Counted from the first letter of the stretch, positions 9,519 through 19,082 are shown. The stretch is 64,000 nt of DNA from Bacillota bacterium (GCA_030525285.1 JAUNFA010000001.1:62001-126000); one strand, 5' to 3'. Numbers and translations are program-made. The notes: generated by a model not told the origin, from the sequence alone.

Positions 9519-10206
9519 CTATGTCTGCTCCTATTTTTACTTTCACTTCAGTCTTGAGCAGTGCCTCAGCCTCTTTCTGTGCATCGCGCTGCTTAAGTCT
9601 CTCATATACAGCTTCAGGAGTCTCATCCTCATCCGTTATCTTTATGGCTTCCCTCTTCTTGTAAATCTTCATGTATTTTTTCTTTTCATGAGGCATGTCA
9701 ATACCAAGTTCTACCGCATTAATGCCCTGCATCAGCATGAACGTTCCAAGAAGTACAATCGTGCTTACAAATGAAACCAGTGGATTAATGAATCCGAATA
9801 TTCCCAAGAGGGTTGTTAACAGACCAGTAATGAATGTTATCAGGAAATTTTTCTTCTTGTTCTTAAAGTTGATTCTTGATGCTGCTTCCAGTCTCAACAC
9901 ACCGGATACAAGCAGCCACATTCCGAATACCATGTGGATTGAAGTATCAGCAACAAGCTGATTTGCCAGTACAAGTATTCCAAGCATTAATGTAACCATA
10001 CCGTCAACAAGAATCCATCCGTTATTGTCGCCTCTGTTGTTGACACCTCTTCCCATAAGGTGTCCTATAATGTGTATGACGCCATTAAGAACCATTACAA
10101 GTCCTATGATGAACGCCATCGCAAGAAACGTCTGTCCTGTATTCATGAAACAGAATATTCCGGACAAGACCATTATTGCACCGCTTACTATAGTTATTAC
10201 TCTCAT
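9505..10206 (-). CDS. DUF308 (HdeD-like) integral membrane protein
   Basis: Residues 1-165 contain about six hydrophobic segments in the alternating pattern of DUF308/HdeD proteins (for example MVLSGIFCFMNTGQTFLAMAFIIGLVMVL and VTLMLGILVLANQLV). The remaining C-terminal 65 residues are charged and soluble (KKYMKIYKKREAIKITDEDETPEAVYERL...). HdeD is an acid-resistance membrane protein in enterics; a stress role here would be inference only. A GGAG site nine bases before the ATG supports the start. It lies 13 bp after a 49-residue ORF and overlaps the following flavoprotein gene by 14 bases. Confidence 0.82.
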   Translation of the reverse strand: MRVITIVSGAIMVLSGIFCFMNTGQTFLAMAFIIGLVMVLNGVIHIIGHLMGRGVNNRGDNNGWILVDGMVTLMLGILVLANQLVADTSIHMVFGMWLLVSGVLRLEAASRINFKNKKKNFLITFITGLLTTLLGIFGFINPLVSFVSTIVLLGTFMLMQGINAVELGIDMPHEKKKYMKIYKKREAIKITDEDETPEAVYERLKQRDAQKEAEALLKTEVKVKIGADIDEKL

Positions 10207-10219
10207 TTTTTACGCTCCT

Positions 10220-10369
10220 CTACCAGATATCATCGAATTCTTCAGACTGAAAACCTTCTTCGGTTTCCTTCTGTTCTTCTCTGGCACTTTCTATTATTTT
10301 ATATATTACAAGGCTTCCTCCGATAATGAGTAATGCCTTGCGAAGTTTGTCATTAATCTCTTTTAACAT
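10220..10369 (-). CDS. Small hypothetical protein, 49 residues
   Basis: A short frame with a good ribosome binding site (GGAAAGGAAAGAG) seven or so bases before ATG; it reads MLKEINDKLRKALLIIGGSL at the N-terminus, then an acidic tail rich in Glu and Gln. One short hydrophobic stretch (ALLIIGGSLVIYKII) may be a membrane anchor. It directly precedes the DUF308 gene by 13 bp and has an AT-rich promoter-like region upstream with TATAAT near 10386-10391. No family recognised. Probably the first gene of the long minus-strand operon that reaches ppdK. Confidence 0.6.
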   Translation of the reverse strand: MLKEINDKLRKALLIIGGSLVIYKIIESAREEQKETEEGFQSEEFDDIW

Positions 10370-10479
10370 ATCTCTTTCCTTTCCTATTATAGCAGTTAAT
10401 TATAACATAAACCCATCTACTAAAAAAGGAGATTGTGTGTTTTTGTAATCTAAAGATAGTATCTGATTCTATGCTAATG

Positions 10480-10485
10480 TATAAT
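10480..10485 (+). promoter_or_regulatory. Extended -10 promoter element for dinB
   Basis: TATAAT preceded by TG-like sequence (ATGTATAAT), 22 bases before the dinB ATG. No clear -35 hexamer stands 16-18 bases upstream, so an extended -10 promoter is the best reading. The predicted start leaves a short leader with AAAGGA as ribosome binding site. No LexA (GAAC-N4-GTTC) box was seen next to it. Confidence 0.5.
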
Positions 10486-10507
10486 TATTTTATGAAAGGA
10501 TAAAGGC

Positions 10508-11737
10508 ATGGACAGAGTAATACTTCACTGTGACATGAACGGATTTTTCGCGTCTGTTGAACTGCTGGACTACCCTGAACTAAAGGATGTACCCATGGCT
10601 GTATGCGGCAGTTCCGAAAACCGTCACGGCATCATTCTCGCAAAGAATGAAATTGCAAAAAAATACGGAATAACCACAGCAGAGACATTGTGGCAGGCCC
10701 GCAGAAAGTGCCCGCAGCTTCAGATTGTGCCGCCCCATCACGAAAAATACGTTCACTACAGCAAACTCATTAACAAAATATATCTCGAATACACGGATAT
10801 GGTCGAACCCTTCAGTGTTGACGAGTCCTGGCTGGATGTTACTGCAAGCCGCCGCCTGTTTGGTACCGGCCCTGAAATAGCCGACAAAATAAGACATCGT
10901 GTGAAGGCCGAACTGGGACTCACCCTTTCTGCAGGTGTGTCATACAACAAAATTTTCGCCAAAATGGGAAGCGATTACAAGAAACCCGATGCTACTACTG
11001 TTATTACTCAGGAAAATTACAAATCACTTCTCTGGCCTCTGGATATAGGCGAATTGTTTTTCGTGGGCAAAGCCACAAGCAGCAAGCTACATAGCACCGG
11101 CATTGCCACCATAGGTGATTTGGCACTTTCCGATAGAGATTACATCGTTAGGCTTCTCGGCAAGCAAGGCGGCCTGATTCATGATTACGCCAACGGACTT
11201 GACCGAACACCTGTCGCTAAATTCGGGGAGGGGGAAAGCATTAAATCCGTAGGAAACGGCACAACCTTCCGTAGAGATCTTACCAGTGAAGATGACATAA
11301 ATGCTGCAGTAAAGGGACTTTCGGATACAGTCGCCACACGCCTCAGAAAACATCACATGAAATGTTTCGGAGTTAAAGTTGATATAAAGGATTCCAGTCT
11401 TAAGACAATTTCACGACAGACGAGACTGGATAATCCTACCAATCTTTCTGATACCATTGCCTCCACAGCTATGGACATTATCCATAAATCGTGGTCCAAG
11501 GGCAAACCAATAAGGCTTCTGACGATTACAGCCATCGACCTTTGTGACGAAAATCAGGCACAGCAGCTTTCTCTTTTCGCAAGCGAAAATATTTCAAAAG
11601 AAAAATCCGAGAAGGCTGAACGGGCTATGGATTGCATTCGCAGTCGTTTTGGCAATGACATAATCAATTTCGGAAGTGTTTTCAAAAATGATATCGGCCT
11701 TAGCACCGGTTCAATGCTAAAGAAAGAGAAAAAATAA
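10508..11737 (+). CDS. dinB: DNA polymerase IV (Y family)
   Basis: Error-prone translesion polymerase. 409 residues in the usual order: palm with catalytic acids in HCDMNGFFASVE (residues 5-16) and SVDESWLDV (near 100), fingers, thumb helix-hairpin-helix (FFVGKATSSKLHSTGIATIGDL) and little-finger domain. Single-gene unit on the plus strand between two minus-strand operons, with a TATAAT element just upstream. The C-terminal end lacks an obvious QLSLF clamp-binding peptide at the extreme tail, but QQLSLFASE occurs about 50 residues before the end and is a good beta-clamp motif. Confidence 0.95.
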   Translation: MDRVILHCDMNGFFASVELLDYPELKDVPMAVCGSSENRHGIILAKNEIAKKYGITTAETLWQARRKCPQLQIVPPHHEKYVHYSKLINKIYLEYTDMVEPFSVDESWLDVTASRRLFGTGPEIADKIRHRVKAELGLTLSAGVSYNKIFAKMGSDYKKPDATTVITQENYKSLLWPLDIGELFFVGKATSSKLHSTGIATIGDLALSDRDYIVRLLGKQGGLIHDYANGLDRTPVAKFGEGESIKSVGNGTTFRRDLTSEDDINAAVKGLSDTVATRLRKHHMKCFGVKVDIKDSSLKTISRQTRLDNPTNLSDTIASTAMDIIHKSWSKGKPIRLLTITAIDLCDENQAQQLSLFASENISKEKSEKAERAMDCIRSRFGNDIINFGSVFKNDIGLSTGSMLKKEKK

Positions 11738-11838
11738 AATATTACAAGGGTTCACTTATCCGCATTGACAAAGCAGGAAATAATCAATTAGAATTAGGGA
11801 ACATGTTAAAGTATCATTCAGCCACAGAAAGGGTCCGT

Positions 11839-12312
11839 ATGATGAAATCAAAGATAAACGTAAGAAATCAACTGGTTCTCAGCCAGATTATGCTTCCTGC
11901 ACAGGCAAACGTTGCCGGCAATGTGCATGGTGGAGAAATAATGAAGATGATGGACGCTGCAGCTGCAGCCGTTGCTCAGAAATATGCCAAAGGAAACTGT
12001 GTTACTGCACGTGTTGACGAGCTCGAATTCCACCTGCCGATTTTTATCGGAGCATTGGTTACATGCACAGCTTCGATTATTTATGTAGGCCGGACTTCCA
12101 TGGAAGTTCACGTATATGTTGAGGCTGAAGACCTAGAATCATCATCAGGACCTGAGAAGGCACTGTCCGCCCAGTTCACAATCGTATGTGTAGGCAAGAA
12201 TGGCAAACCCCAGCCAATTCCACCTTACACTCCTGAAACAGAAGATGAACTCAGGCTCTACGAGGAAGCCAAGGCAAAGCGTGCCGAAGAAAAGGCAAGA
12301 TCCAAGAAATAA
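11839..12312 (+). CDS. Acyl-CoA thioesterase, hotdog fold (YkhA/YciA type)
   Basis: Cytosolic thioesterase predicted to hydrolyse acyl-CoA. The motif NVHGGEIMKMMDAAAAAVA contains the HGG and downstream acidic residue used by hotdog acyl-CoA hydrolases; the VTARVDELEFHLPI and TSMEVHVYVEAED strands follow the YciA/BACH pattern. The C-terminal 25 residues are a charged Lys/Glu/Ala-rich tail. An in-frame ATG exists at 11803, but it has no properly spaced ribosome binding site; ATG 11839 follows AAAGGG, so it is chosen (ATG 11842 is equally possible). Monocistronic, followed by a strong terminator. Confidence 0.85.
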   Translation: MMKSKINVRNQLVLSQIMLPAQANVAGNVHGGEIMKMMDAAAAAVAQKYAKGNCVTARVDELEFHLPIFIGALVTCTASIIYVGRTSMEVHVYVEAEDLESSSGPEKALSAQFTIVCVGKNGKPQPIPPYTPETEDELRLYEEAKAKRAEEKARSKK

Positions 12313-12326
12313 ACATCATCAACAGC

Positions 12327-12365
12327 AAAGCGGCTTTCGGTTAACACACCGACAGCCGCTTTTTA
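12327..12365 (+). terminator. Rho-independent terminator after thioesterase gene
   Basis: A hairpin with arms AAGCGGCTTTCGG and CCGACAGCCGCTT (one bulge) and loop TTAACACA, followed by TTTTTAT. It lies between the convergent thioesterase and ABC-F genes. Confidence 0.85.
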
Positions 12366-12370
12366 TCATA

Positions 12371-14194
12371 CTATTCAACTGGTACAGTTTCACCCCGCTC
12401 TATTCTCTCAGCCAGTTCATTAAGATACTCCCATCTTTCCATCTTGGCAAGGAGTTCTTCATCCAGCTTTGCTTTTTCCTCTGAAAGCTGTGTCAGACTG
12501 GCATAATCCGATGAATTCAAATTAATCTCTTTCTCAATAAGAGATATTTTTTCTTCCAGTTCTGCAATGTCATCATCTATAGTTTCGTATTCTCTTTTTT
12601 CGTTATACGAAAACTTCAGCTTTTTCGCTCTGCTGTTTCTTCCTGATGAGGTGGTCGATGACACCGTTTCACCTTTTTTATCCACCGATTTATCTGTTGC
12701 CTTTTCTGACTGTTCAGCTTCTCTCGCTTCCTTTTCATTCATGTATTTGCTGTAACCGCCGGTATAATGACCTATATGTCCATTTTCCTCAAAAGCGAAA
12801 GTCCGCACAACAAGTCTGTCCAGGAAATATCTGTCATGAGATACTATTATGACGGCTCCCGGAAAACTGTCCAGATAATCTTCAAGTATTGTAAGTGTAT
12901 CAATGTCCAGATCGTTTGTCGGCTCATCCAGAATAAGCACATTAGGTGCCTGCATCAGGACTGACAACAGATACAATCTGCGTTTTTCTCCCCCAGACAG
13001 TTTTTCTATTTTTACAGAATGCATATACGATGGGAACAGGAATTTTTCAAGCATTTGAGATGCCGAGAAATAGCCTTCGTCTGTTTTGACACTGGTGGCA
13101 ATATCTTCGACAAATTTTATAACTCTCACATTGCCGTCCATTTCTTCTGCTTCCTGTGAAAAATATCCGATTTTTACTGTCTGACCAATCTCAACATTCC
13201 CCTCGTCAGGTTTAACTTCACCCATTATCATCTTAAGAAGTGTTGTTTTACCACATCCGTTGGGTCCTACAATTCCGATTCGGTCGTTTCTCAATATGTT
13301 ATAGTTAAAATCCCTGATATAGTACTCACCGTCATAAGCCTTGCCCAGGTTGTTTATTTCGATAATCTTCCGTCCAAGTCTTGAACTTGCCGCACTTATT
13401 TCGACCTGTGGATTGTCAAAAGTCTGTTTACCATCTTCCAGCTTGTGAAATCTTTCAATTCGTCCCTTTGCCTTAGTTGTTCTGGCAGGTGCGGACCATC
13501 TTATCCACCTGAGTTCTTTCTTGTAAATTGCCGCCCGCTTTCTTTCACTGGCCATTGCCATCTGCAGTCGTTCAGCCTTTGCAGTTAGGTAAGCATCATA
13601 ATTACCCTCGTAGGTTATCAGCTTGCCATTTTCTATTTCACATATTCTGTCAGTCACCCTTTCCAGAAAATATCTGTCATGGGTAATCATGAATATTGCA
13701 CCCTTAAACTCAATAAGCCTCTCTTCCATCCATTCGATAATATCATTGTCCATATGGTTGGTAGGCTCATCAAGAACAAGCAGATTGTTATTCCCTGCCA
13801 TTACTGCAGCAATCGCCACCTTTTTTCGCTGGCCTCCCGAAAGCACCGACATGGGCATATCGTAACGGTCCATTCCCATTTTGTTTAGATAGGATTTGAG
13901 CATGTATTCCTCAACATCCGGAGCATAGGAAATCGCCTGCTCTATTACAGTAAGCTTCGGATCGTATTCCGGATTTTGCGGCAGATAACCTGCCTTGAGA
14001 CTGTTACTTCTTCTGATTTCGCCACTGTCGGCATCCAGCACCCCGGCTATTATTTTGAGAAGGGTGGACTTGCCACTGCCGTTTACACCCACAAGACCGG
14101 TTTTCTCCTCTTCGTGGATTATTAAATTTATATCAGTGAGCAGAGTCTTTTCACTAAAGGTTCTGCTCACATGTCTCACGGTCAAAAGATCCAT
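12371..14194 (-). CDS. ABC-F family ATPase, Uup-like
   Basis: Soluble protein with two ABC ATPase domains and no membrane part, hence a translation factor rather than a transporter. First domain: Walker A GVNGSGKST (about 35-43), signature LSGGQRKKVAIA, Walker B LLVLDEPTNHMD. A linker with Arg/Lys-rich helices (KKELRWIRWSAPARTTKAKG, about 225-245) is the ribosomal E-site-reaching arm. Second domain: GPNGCGKTT, LSGGEKRRLYL, VLILDEPTNDLD. The C-terminal 110 residues are a charged coiled coil (DDDIAELEEKISLIEKEIN...) as in Uup. 607 residues. A resistance-type ABC-F cannot be excluded, but the C-terminal coiled coil favours Uup. Nine bases separate it from pfkA upstream. Confidence 0.9.
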   Translation of the reverse strand: MDLLTVRHVSRTFSEKTLLTDINLIIHEEEKTGLVGVNGSGKSTLLKIIAGVLDADSGEIRRSNSLKAGYLPQNPEYDPKLTVIEQAISYAPDVEEYMLKSYLNKMGMDRYDMPMSVLSGGQRKKVAIAAVMAGNNNLLVLDEPTNHMDNDIIEWMEERLIEFKGAIFMITHDRYFLERVTDRICEIENGKLITYEGNYDAYLTAKAERLQMAMASERKRAAIYKKELRWIRWSAPARTTKAKGRIERFHKLEDGKQTFDNPQVEISAASSRLGRKIIEINNLGKAYDGEYYIRDFNYNILRNDRIGIVGPNGCGKTTLLKMIMGEVKPDEGNVEIGQTVKIGYFSQEAEEMDGNVRVIKFVEDIATSVKTDEGYFSASQMLEKFLFPSYMHSVKIEKLSGGEKRRLYLLSVLMQAPNVLILDEPTNDLDIDTLTILEDYLDSFPGAVIIVSHDRYFLDRLVVRTFAFEENGHIGHYTGGYSKYMNEKEAREAEQSEKATDKSVDKKGETVSSTTSSGRNSRAKKLKFSYNEKREYETIDDDIAELEEKISLIEKEINLNSSDYASLTQLSEEKAKLDEELLAKMERWEYLNELAERIERGETVPVE

Positions 14195-14203
14195 TTTGTT
14201 CTC

Positions 14204-15163
14204 CTACGACAAGATGTTGGCCAGCTCATAAAGGTCGTATTCCACTTCTCTTTCCATTTCGAGAGCCTCTGCCAGATCAACGGCAATTATTTCATTCCTG
14301 CATATTCCCACAGCCTTGCTTGGCTCGTCATCATACAGAAGGTGAACTGCCTTGCTTGCTGTTCTGCTGGCAAGAATTCTGTCATTGCATGATGGTGTTC
14401 CGCCTCTCTGGATATGGCCTGGCACTACTACTCGTGCTTCTCTGCCCGTAACACTCTGAATTCTTTCTGCAAGTTCCTTTGACTCAATTCCAACGCCCTC
14501 TGCCTTGAGAATTATGCTGTGAAGCTTGCCTGCCTGCTGCCCTGCCAGAACCTTGCGGCAAACTTCATTAATGTCCGGCTCAATTTCAGGTATCAATATG
14601 CTGTCTGCTCCACCTGCAAGTCCTGCATGAAGAGCCAAATCTCCGCATCTTCTGCCCATTATCTCCATAATTGTAGTTCTGTCATGTGCCGATGAAGTAT
14701 CACGAAGACGGGAAATCATGTCTAGTATTGTATTGACTGCTGTATCGAATCCTATAGTATAGTCCGTATATTTAAGGTCATTGTCAATGGTTCCCGGAAC
14801 GCCCATTACCGTTATGCCCAGCTTGCTGAGTTCAAGTCCGCCTCTGAGAGATCCATCCCCGCCTATGACAACAAGACCTTCGATCCCGAAAGTATCAAGT
14901 ACCTGTTTGGCGTGTTTCCTTCCTTCTTCAGTTTTGAATCGTTCGCTTCGGGCACTTCTGAGTATGGTGCCGCCCCGCTGGATAATGTCACCCACATTGC
15001 GCCACTCCATCTTTCTTATTTCACCATCGAGAAGGCCTTCATATCCTCTGCTGATTCCGTAGACTTCCATGCCGAGACTTAATGCTTGTCGTACGCTTGA
15101 TCTTATTGCTGCATTCATTCCAGGGCTATCTCCGCCACTGCACAAAACACCTATTTTGTTCAT
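14204..15163 (-). CDS. pfkA: ATP-dependent 6-phosphofructokinase
   Basis: Phosphorylates fructose 6-phosphate, the committed glycolytic step. 319 residues, the bacterial A-type length. Seen: GVLCSGGDSPGMNAAIR (ATP site), GGDGSLRG, GTIDNDLKYTDYTIGFDTA with the catalytic Asp, MEIMGRRCGDLAL, and RGGTPSCNDRILASR near the C-terminus. GGDGS rather than a Gly-Gly-Asp-Asp arrangement supports ATP rather than PPi as donor. Located between dnaE and the ABC-F gene with gaps of 9-11 bases. Confidence 0.96.
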   Translation of the reverse strand: MNKIGVLCSGGDSPGMNAAIRSSVRQALSLGMEVYGISRGYEGLLDGEIRKMEWRNVGDIIQRGGTILRSARSERFKTEEGRKHAKQVLDTFGIEGLVVIGGDGSLRGGLELSKLGITVMGVPGTIDNDLKYTDYTIGFDTAVNTILDMISRLRDTSSAHDRTTIMEIMGRRCGDLALHAGLAGGADSILIPEIEPDINEVCRKVLAGQQAGKLHSIILKAEGVGIESKELAERIQSVTGREARVVVPGHIQRGGTPSCNDRILASRTASKAVHLLYDDEPSKAVGICRNEIIAVDLAEALEMEREVEYDLYELANILS

Positions 15164-15174
15164 TTCGCACCATC

Positions 15175-18100
15175 CTATCCTTTATAGTTTTCCTCGCCTA
15201 CAATTGATATTATCATTTTCCTGAAATCATCATCAGGATTTACCCACAAATCCTCTTTTGTCCGTACAGCTCCCCCCGAAGGCATATAAACTATTGCCTG
15301 ATACCTTCCTTCATGTCTCATCATTACCGCTTTGAGTTTTTCCATTACTGCCGGCACGTTATCATTCTCCTCCCGGGGAATTCTGATTTTAACGATTCCC
15401 TCAGGCTGCGGTTCACCTGAAACTTTCCTTTGGCTGACTGTATCATTCTGATCTATTTCTTCAAGAAGCCTTATATCCGTAATGTTTCCTGCAAGCAGTT
15501 TAGGCACTTCACCTTCTTTGAAATTGATAGTTCCCGATACACCTATTATGGCATCATCAGCAAGAAGATGTGCGGATTTCTCGTACACATTAGGGAATAC
15601 GACTACTTCGATGGGTCCATACATGTCTTCCATATCCACAAAGGCCATCATCTTCCCACTCTTGGTAATCAGATTCTTTTTGGATGTTATAATGCCGGCC
15701 ATTCGTGCCTTCATCCCATCCTTTACCTTATCGTTAACTGTTCCGTTTTCCTCACTTTCAAGAACATCTGCCAGATCTCCTGCATTAAGAGATACGTACT
15801 TTCGTATCCTATCTTCATACTCCCTGAGAGGATGGTCGGATATGTACACACCTATCATTTCCTTTTCAAGGGCCATAAGGGTGCTCTTATCAAAGTTATT
15901 CACATCAGGAAGTGTATTCATGCTTTTGCTTTCTTCCATTGTCTCTGCCGCAATCTGAAAGAGAGACATCTGACCTTCAATCGTATTTCTTGCATTAGAC
16001 TGAGCTGATTCCATGAGGCTCTCGTATATTCCCAGCATTGCTGCCCTGTTTTCACTTAAAGTATCGAGAGCTCCTGCCTTAATCATGCTTTCAACAGCCT
16101 TCTTATTGAGCCTGTGAATATCTACATCTTCAATGAAACTGAATATGTCCGTGAACTGTCCCTTTTCTTCTCTTGCCTCAATTATTGCATCAATGGCATG
16201 TTCTCCCACATTCTTGATTCCAAGCAAGCCGAATCTTATTTTGCCATCCTCAACGGTAAATTTCTTTCTGCTTGAATTAACATCCGGTGGCAAAACTTCT
16301 ATACCCATTTCATTGCAATTTCTCATGTATTTTGAAATTGACTTGGCATCGCCCATCACACTTGTCATAAGAGCTGCCATATATTCCACAGGATAGTGAA
16401 CCTTAAGATATCCTGTCTCATAGGCAACTACTGCATATGCCGCCGCATGGGACTTATTGAAAGCGTACTCTGCGAAGCTTACCATGGAATTGAATATTTC
16501 CTCTGCCGCATCCTTTGGAACGCCGTTTCTTACACATCCTGCGATCTCAACGTTACCTTCTTCGTCTACTTTGCCGTTTATGAAATACTCCTTTTCCTGA
16601 AGCATTACATCCATCTTTTTCTTACTCATAGCACGACGAACCAGGTCCGAACGGCCGTAAGAATAACCACCCAGATCACGCACTATCTGCATTACCTGTT
16701 CCTGATATACCATGCATCCGTATGTAACACCCAGTATCGGTGCCAGGCTCTCATGTATGTACCTGATATTGTCGGGATGCTTCTTGTTCTCAATATAGAC
16801 AGGTATTGATGCCATAGGCCCTGGTCTATAAAGAGATATTCCCGCAACAACATCCTCAAAGCAGTCCGGCTTGAGATTCTTCATAAAAGATGTCATTCCC
16901 GCCGCTTCAAGCTGGAAAATACCCTGAGTATTTCCCTTAGCTATGGCCTCATATACCCTGGCGTCATCGTATTCCATACCCGAAAAATCAATTTTGACCC
17001 CATGATTATCTTCTATCATTTTGAGTGCATCTCTGATTGTCGTGAGATTTCGCAGTCCCAGAAAGTCCATCTTGAGAAGTCCAAGTTCCTCAATCGTCGT
17101 CATGTTAAACTGAGTCGCCAGGCCTTTATCTCCCATATACAGCGGCACATATTCGTCTACTGCCGCCTTGGATATTACAACTCCTGCCGCATGAGTTGAG
17201 GCATGTCTCGGCATTCCTTCTATGGCTCTCGCTGTGTCAACAACCTTTCTGACCGTTTCGTCCCCATCATACATTGCCTTAAGGTCCGGACTTGTATCCA
17301 ATGCCTTGTCCAGAGTCATCTTAAGAGTTGCCGGTATTGACTTGGCAATAGCATCAGTTTCTGCATAACTTACATTAAGAACCCTACCTACATCCCGGAC
17401 CGCCTGCTTCGCCTTCATTGTTCCGAATGTAACGATCTGCGATACATTATCACTACCGTATTTTCTCGTTACATACTCAATAACCTCCCCACGCCTTTCG
17501 GCACAGAAATCTATATCAATATCAGGCATGCTTACTCTTTCCGGATTGAGAAATCTTTCAAAAATAAGTCCGTATTTGATAGGATCAATATCTGTAATTC
17601 TAAGTGTATATGCCACTATGCTGCCCGCCGCAGATCCTCTGCCGGGTCCTACCATTATGTTCTGACTTTTGGCATAGTTGATAAAATCCCATACAATGAG
17701 AAAATATTCCACGTAGCCCATGTTTTCAATGGTCGTAAGTTCATAGTCGAGTCTTTCGGTCAGAGACTTCAACTGCTCTCCTTCTGCGTCCGGATACCTT
17801 GATTTGAGACCTTCCGCACAGAGTTTTCTCAGATATTCTCTGTTCCCAAGTCCATCAGGCGCATTAAAATCCGGCAGGTGAAGTTCACCGAATGTAAAAC
17901 TCACATTGCATTCTTCAGCAATTTTTGCTGTATTGTCACAAGCCTCCGGAATATTGGCAAATATATGTCGCATCTCCCTTTCCGACTTGAGGTAAAACTG
18001 GTCGTTTGAGAAGCGCATTCTGTTTTCGTCATCTATGGTGGCACCTGTCTGTATGCACATGAGCACGTCCTGAGCGAAAGCATCTTCCTGTCTCACATAA

Positions 18101-18720
18101 TGAACGTCATTTGTTGCAACAAAAGGAATGCCCGTTTCTTCATGAAGCCGCTTCATGTCCGGCAGAATTCTCATTTCCTCTTCGAGACCCTGATCCTGCA
18201 ATTCAAGATAAAAATTCCCCTTACCGAAAATTTCTTCCATGGCAAGTGCCTCTTCTCGGGCCCCTTCATAATTGCCGTTCAATAGATGGTTCTGCACCTT
18301 TCCCGCAAGACATGCCGAAAGGGCAATAATACCGTCACTGTATTCTCTAAGCACCTCATGATCTGTTCTCGGCTTGTAATAAAATCCATTTCGGTAACCT
18401 TCCGACACAATTTTCATCAGATTCCTGTAGCCGTCATTGTTCTTGGCCAGCAGAATCAGATGACCCATTCTTTTGTCCTTGTCCGAATCCTTGTCAAATC
18501 TTGTACGGGCAGCAGTGTATACCTCGCATCCGATAATCGGCTTAATATCCTGTTTAAGACATTCTCTATAAAAATCAATGACGCCGAACATTACCCCATG
18601 ATCAGTAATCGCCAGCGACTCCATGCCCAGTTCCTTAGCATGAGAAACCAGATCGCTAATTCGCGATGCGCCATCAAGCAGACTGTATTCCGTATGAACA
18701 TGCAAATGTGTGAATGACAT
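15175..18720 (-). CDS. dnaE: DNA polymerase III subunit alpha (DnaE type)
   Basis: Replicative-type C-family polymerase of 1181 residues. An N-terminal PHP domain opens with THLHVHTEYSLLDGASRI; the palm has the catalytic PDIDIDF motif, and the GPGRGSAAGSIVAYTLRI loop binds nucleotide. Tandem helix-hairpin-helix (around 800-850) and an OB-fold domain (ARMAGIITSKKNLITKSGKMMAFVDMED, around 1010) follow. Firmicutes usually carry both PolC and DnaE; this is the DnaE form, without an exonuclease insert. Its ribosome binding site is TGAGGT. A strong hairpin separates it from the upstream 83-residue gene; pfkA follows 11 bases downstream. Confidence 0.97.
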   Translation of the reverse strand: MSFTHLHVHTEYSLLDGASRISDLVSHAKELGMESLAITDHGVMFGVIDFYRECLKQDIKPIIGCEVYTAARTRFDKDSDKDKRMGHLILLAKNNDGYRNLMKIVSEGYRNGFYYKPRTDHEVLREYSDGIIALSACLAGKVQNHLLNGNYEGAREEALAMEEIFGKGNFYLELQDQGLEEEMRILPDMKRLHEETGIPFVATNDVHYVRQEDAFAQDVLMCIQTGATIDDENRMRFSNDQFYLKSEREMRHIFANIPEACDNTAKIAEECNVSFTFGELHLPDFNAPDGLGNREYLRKLCAEGLKSRYPDAEGEQLKSLTERLDYELTTIENMGYVEYFLIVWDFINYAKSQNIMVGPGRGSAAGSIVAYTLRITDIDPIKYGLIFERFLNPERVSMPDIDIDFCAERRGEVIEYVTRKYGSDNVSQIVTFGTMKAKQAVRDVGRVLNVSYAETDAIAKSIPATLKMTLDKALDTSPDLKAMYDGDETVRKVVDTARAIEGMPRHASTHAAGVVISKAAVDEYVPLYMGDKGLATQFNMTTIEELGLLKMDFLGLRNLTTIRDALKMIEDNHGVKIDFSGMEYDDARVYEAIAKGNTQGIFQLEAAGMTSFMKNLKPDCFEDVVAGISLYRPGPMASIPVYIENKKHPDNIRYIHESLAPILGVTYGCMVYQEQVMQIVRDLGGYSYGRSDLVRRAMSKKKMDVMLQEKEYFINGKVDEEGNVEIAGCVRNGVPKDAAEEIFNSMVSFAEYAFNKSHAAAYAVVAYETGYLKVHYPVEYMAALMTSVMGDAKSISKYMRNCNEMGIEVLPPDVNSSRKKFTVEDGKIRFGLLGIKNVGEHAIDAIIEAREEKGQFTDIFSFIEDVDIHRLNKKAVESMIKAGALDTLSENRAAMLGIYESLMESAQSNARNTIEGQMSLFQIAAETMEESKSMNTLPDVNNFDKSTLMALEKEMIGVYISDHPLREYEDRIRKYVSLNAGDLADVLESEENGTVNDKVKDGMKARMAGIITSKKNLITKSGKMMAFVDMEDMYGPIEVVVFPNVYEKSAHLLADDAIIGVSGTINFKEGEVPKLLAGNITDIRLLEEIDQNDTVSQRKVSGEPQPEGIVKIRIPREENDNVPAVMEKLKAVMMRHEGRYQAIVYMPSGGAVRTKEDLWVNPDDDFRKMIISIVGEENYKG

Positions 18721-18742
18721 TCTTTTACCTCATAAAATTAAC

Positions 18743-18763
18743 GGGGACCTGTCTCAGGTCCCC
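18743..18763 (-). terminator. Hairpin upstream of dnaE, possible terminator or attenuator
   Basis: Perfect inverted repeat GGGGACCTG / CAGGTCCCC with a three-base loop. On the minus strand it is followed by GTTAATTTTATG, a weak U-rich tract. It lies between the stop of the 83-residue gene (18779) and dnaE (18720). It may end the upstream transcript partially or protect the dnaE-pfkA message 5' end. Confidence 0.6.
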
Positions 18764-18778
18764 ATCTGTTGTTTGTGA

Positions 18779-19030
18779 TTACTTGTGACGTTTCTTGTTC
18801 CTTCCCTTATGAACAACATTAGGTTGAGCATTGGCCGCCTGCTTTTCTTCACGCTTCTTCTTACCCAGCGATCTGCAAGCAGTCCATACAATGTAAATCA
18901 GTGATACGGCAATCAGAAACCAGATAACCTGCTTGTCACTGTGAAATATGTTAAAAATCTTGCCAAATACCAGCGCACCCAAAATAAAAATCCAGAAATA
19001 TAATATTTTGCCGATAATTCCGTTACCCAT
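18779..19030 (-). CDS. Small membrane protein with basic tail, 83 residues
   Basis: Unknown function. Two hydrophobic segments (about residues 5-25, ILYFWIFILGALVFGKIF, and 35-52, VIWFLIAVSLIYIVW) are followed by a strongly basic tail (SLGKKKREEKQ ... KGRNKKRHK), so the C-terminus is expected in the cytoplasm. AGGAG lies eight bases before the ATG, and an extended -10 promoter sits just upstream. It precedes dnaE with a hairpin in between. Confidence 0.7.
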   Translation of the reverse strand: MGNGIIGKILYFWIFILGALVFGKIFNIFHSDKQVIWFLIAVSLIYIVWTACRSLGKKKREEKQAANAQPNVVHKGRNKKRHK

Positions 19031-19061
19031 AGCTTGAACTCCTTAATAAAATATTGAAATC

Positions 19062-19070
19062 ATTATACCA
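19062..19070 (-). promoter_or_regulatory. Extended -10 promoter for the 83-residue gene
   Basis: On the minus strand the sequence reads TGGTATAAT: a consensus TATAAT with a TGN extension. The start of transcription would fall near 19055, 25 bases before the ATG at 19030. No good -35 is seen. Confidence 0.5.
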
Positions 19071-19082
19071 TATGCGGTGTAA

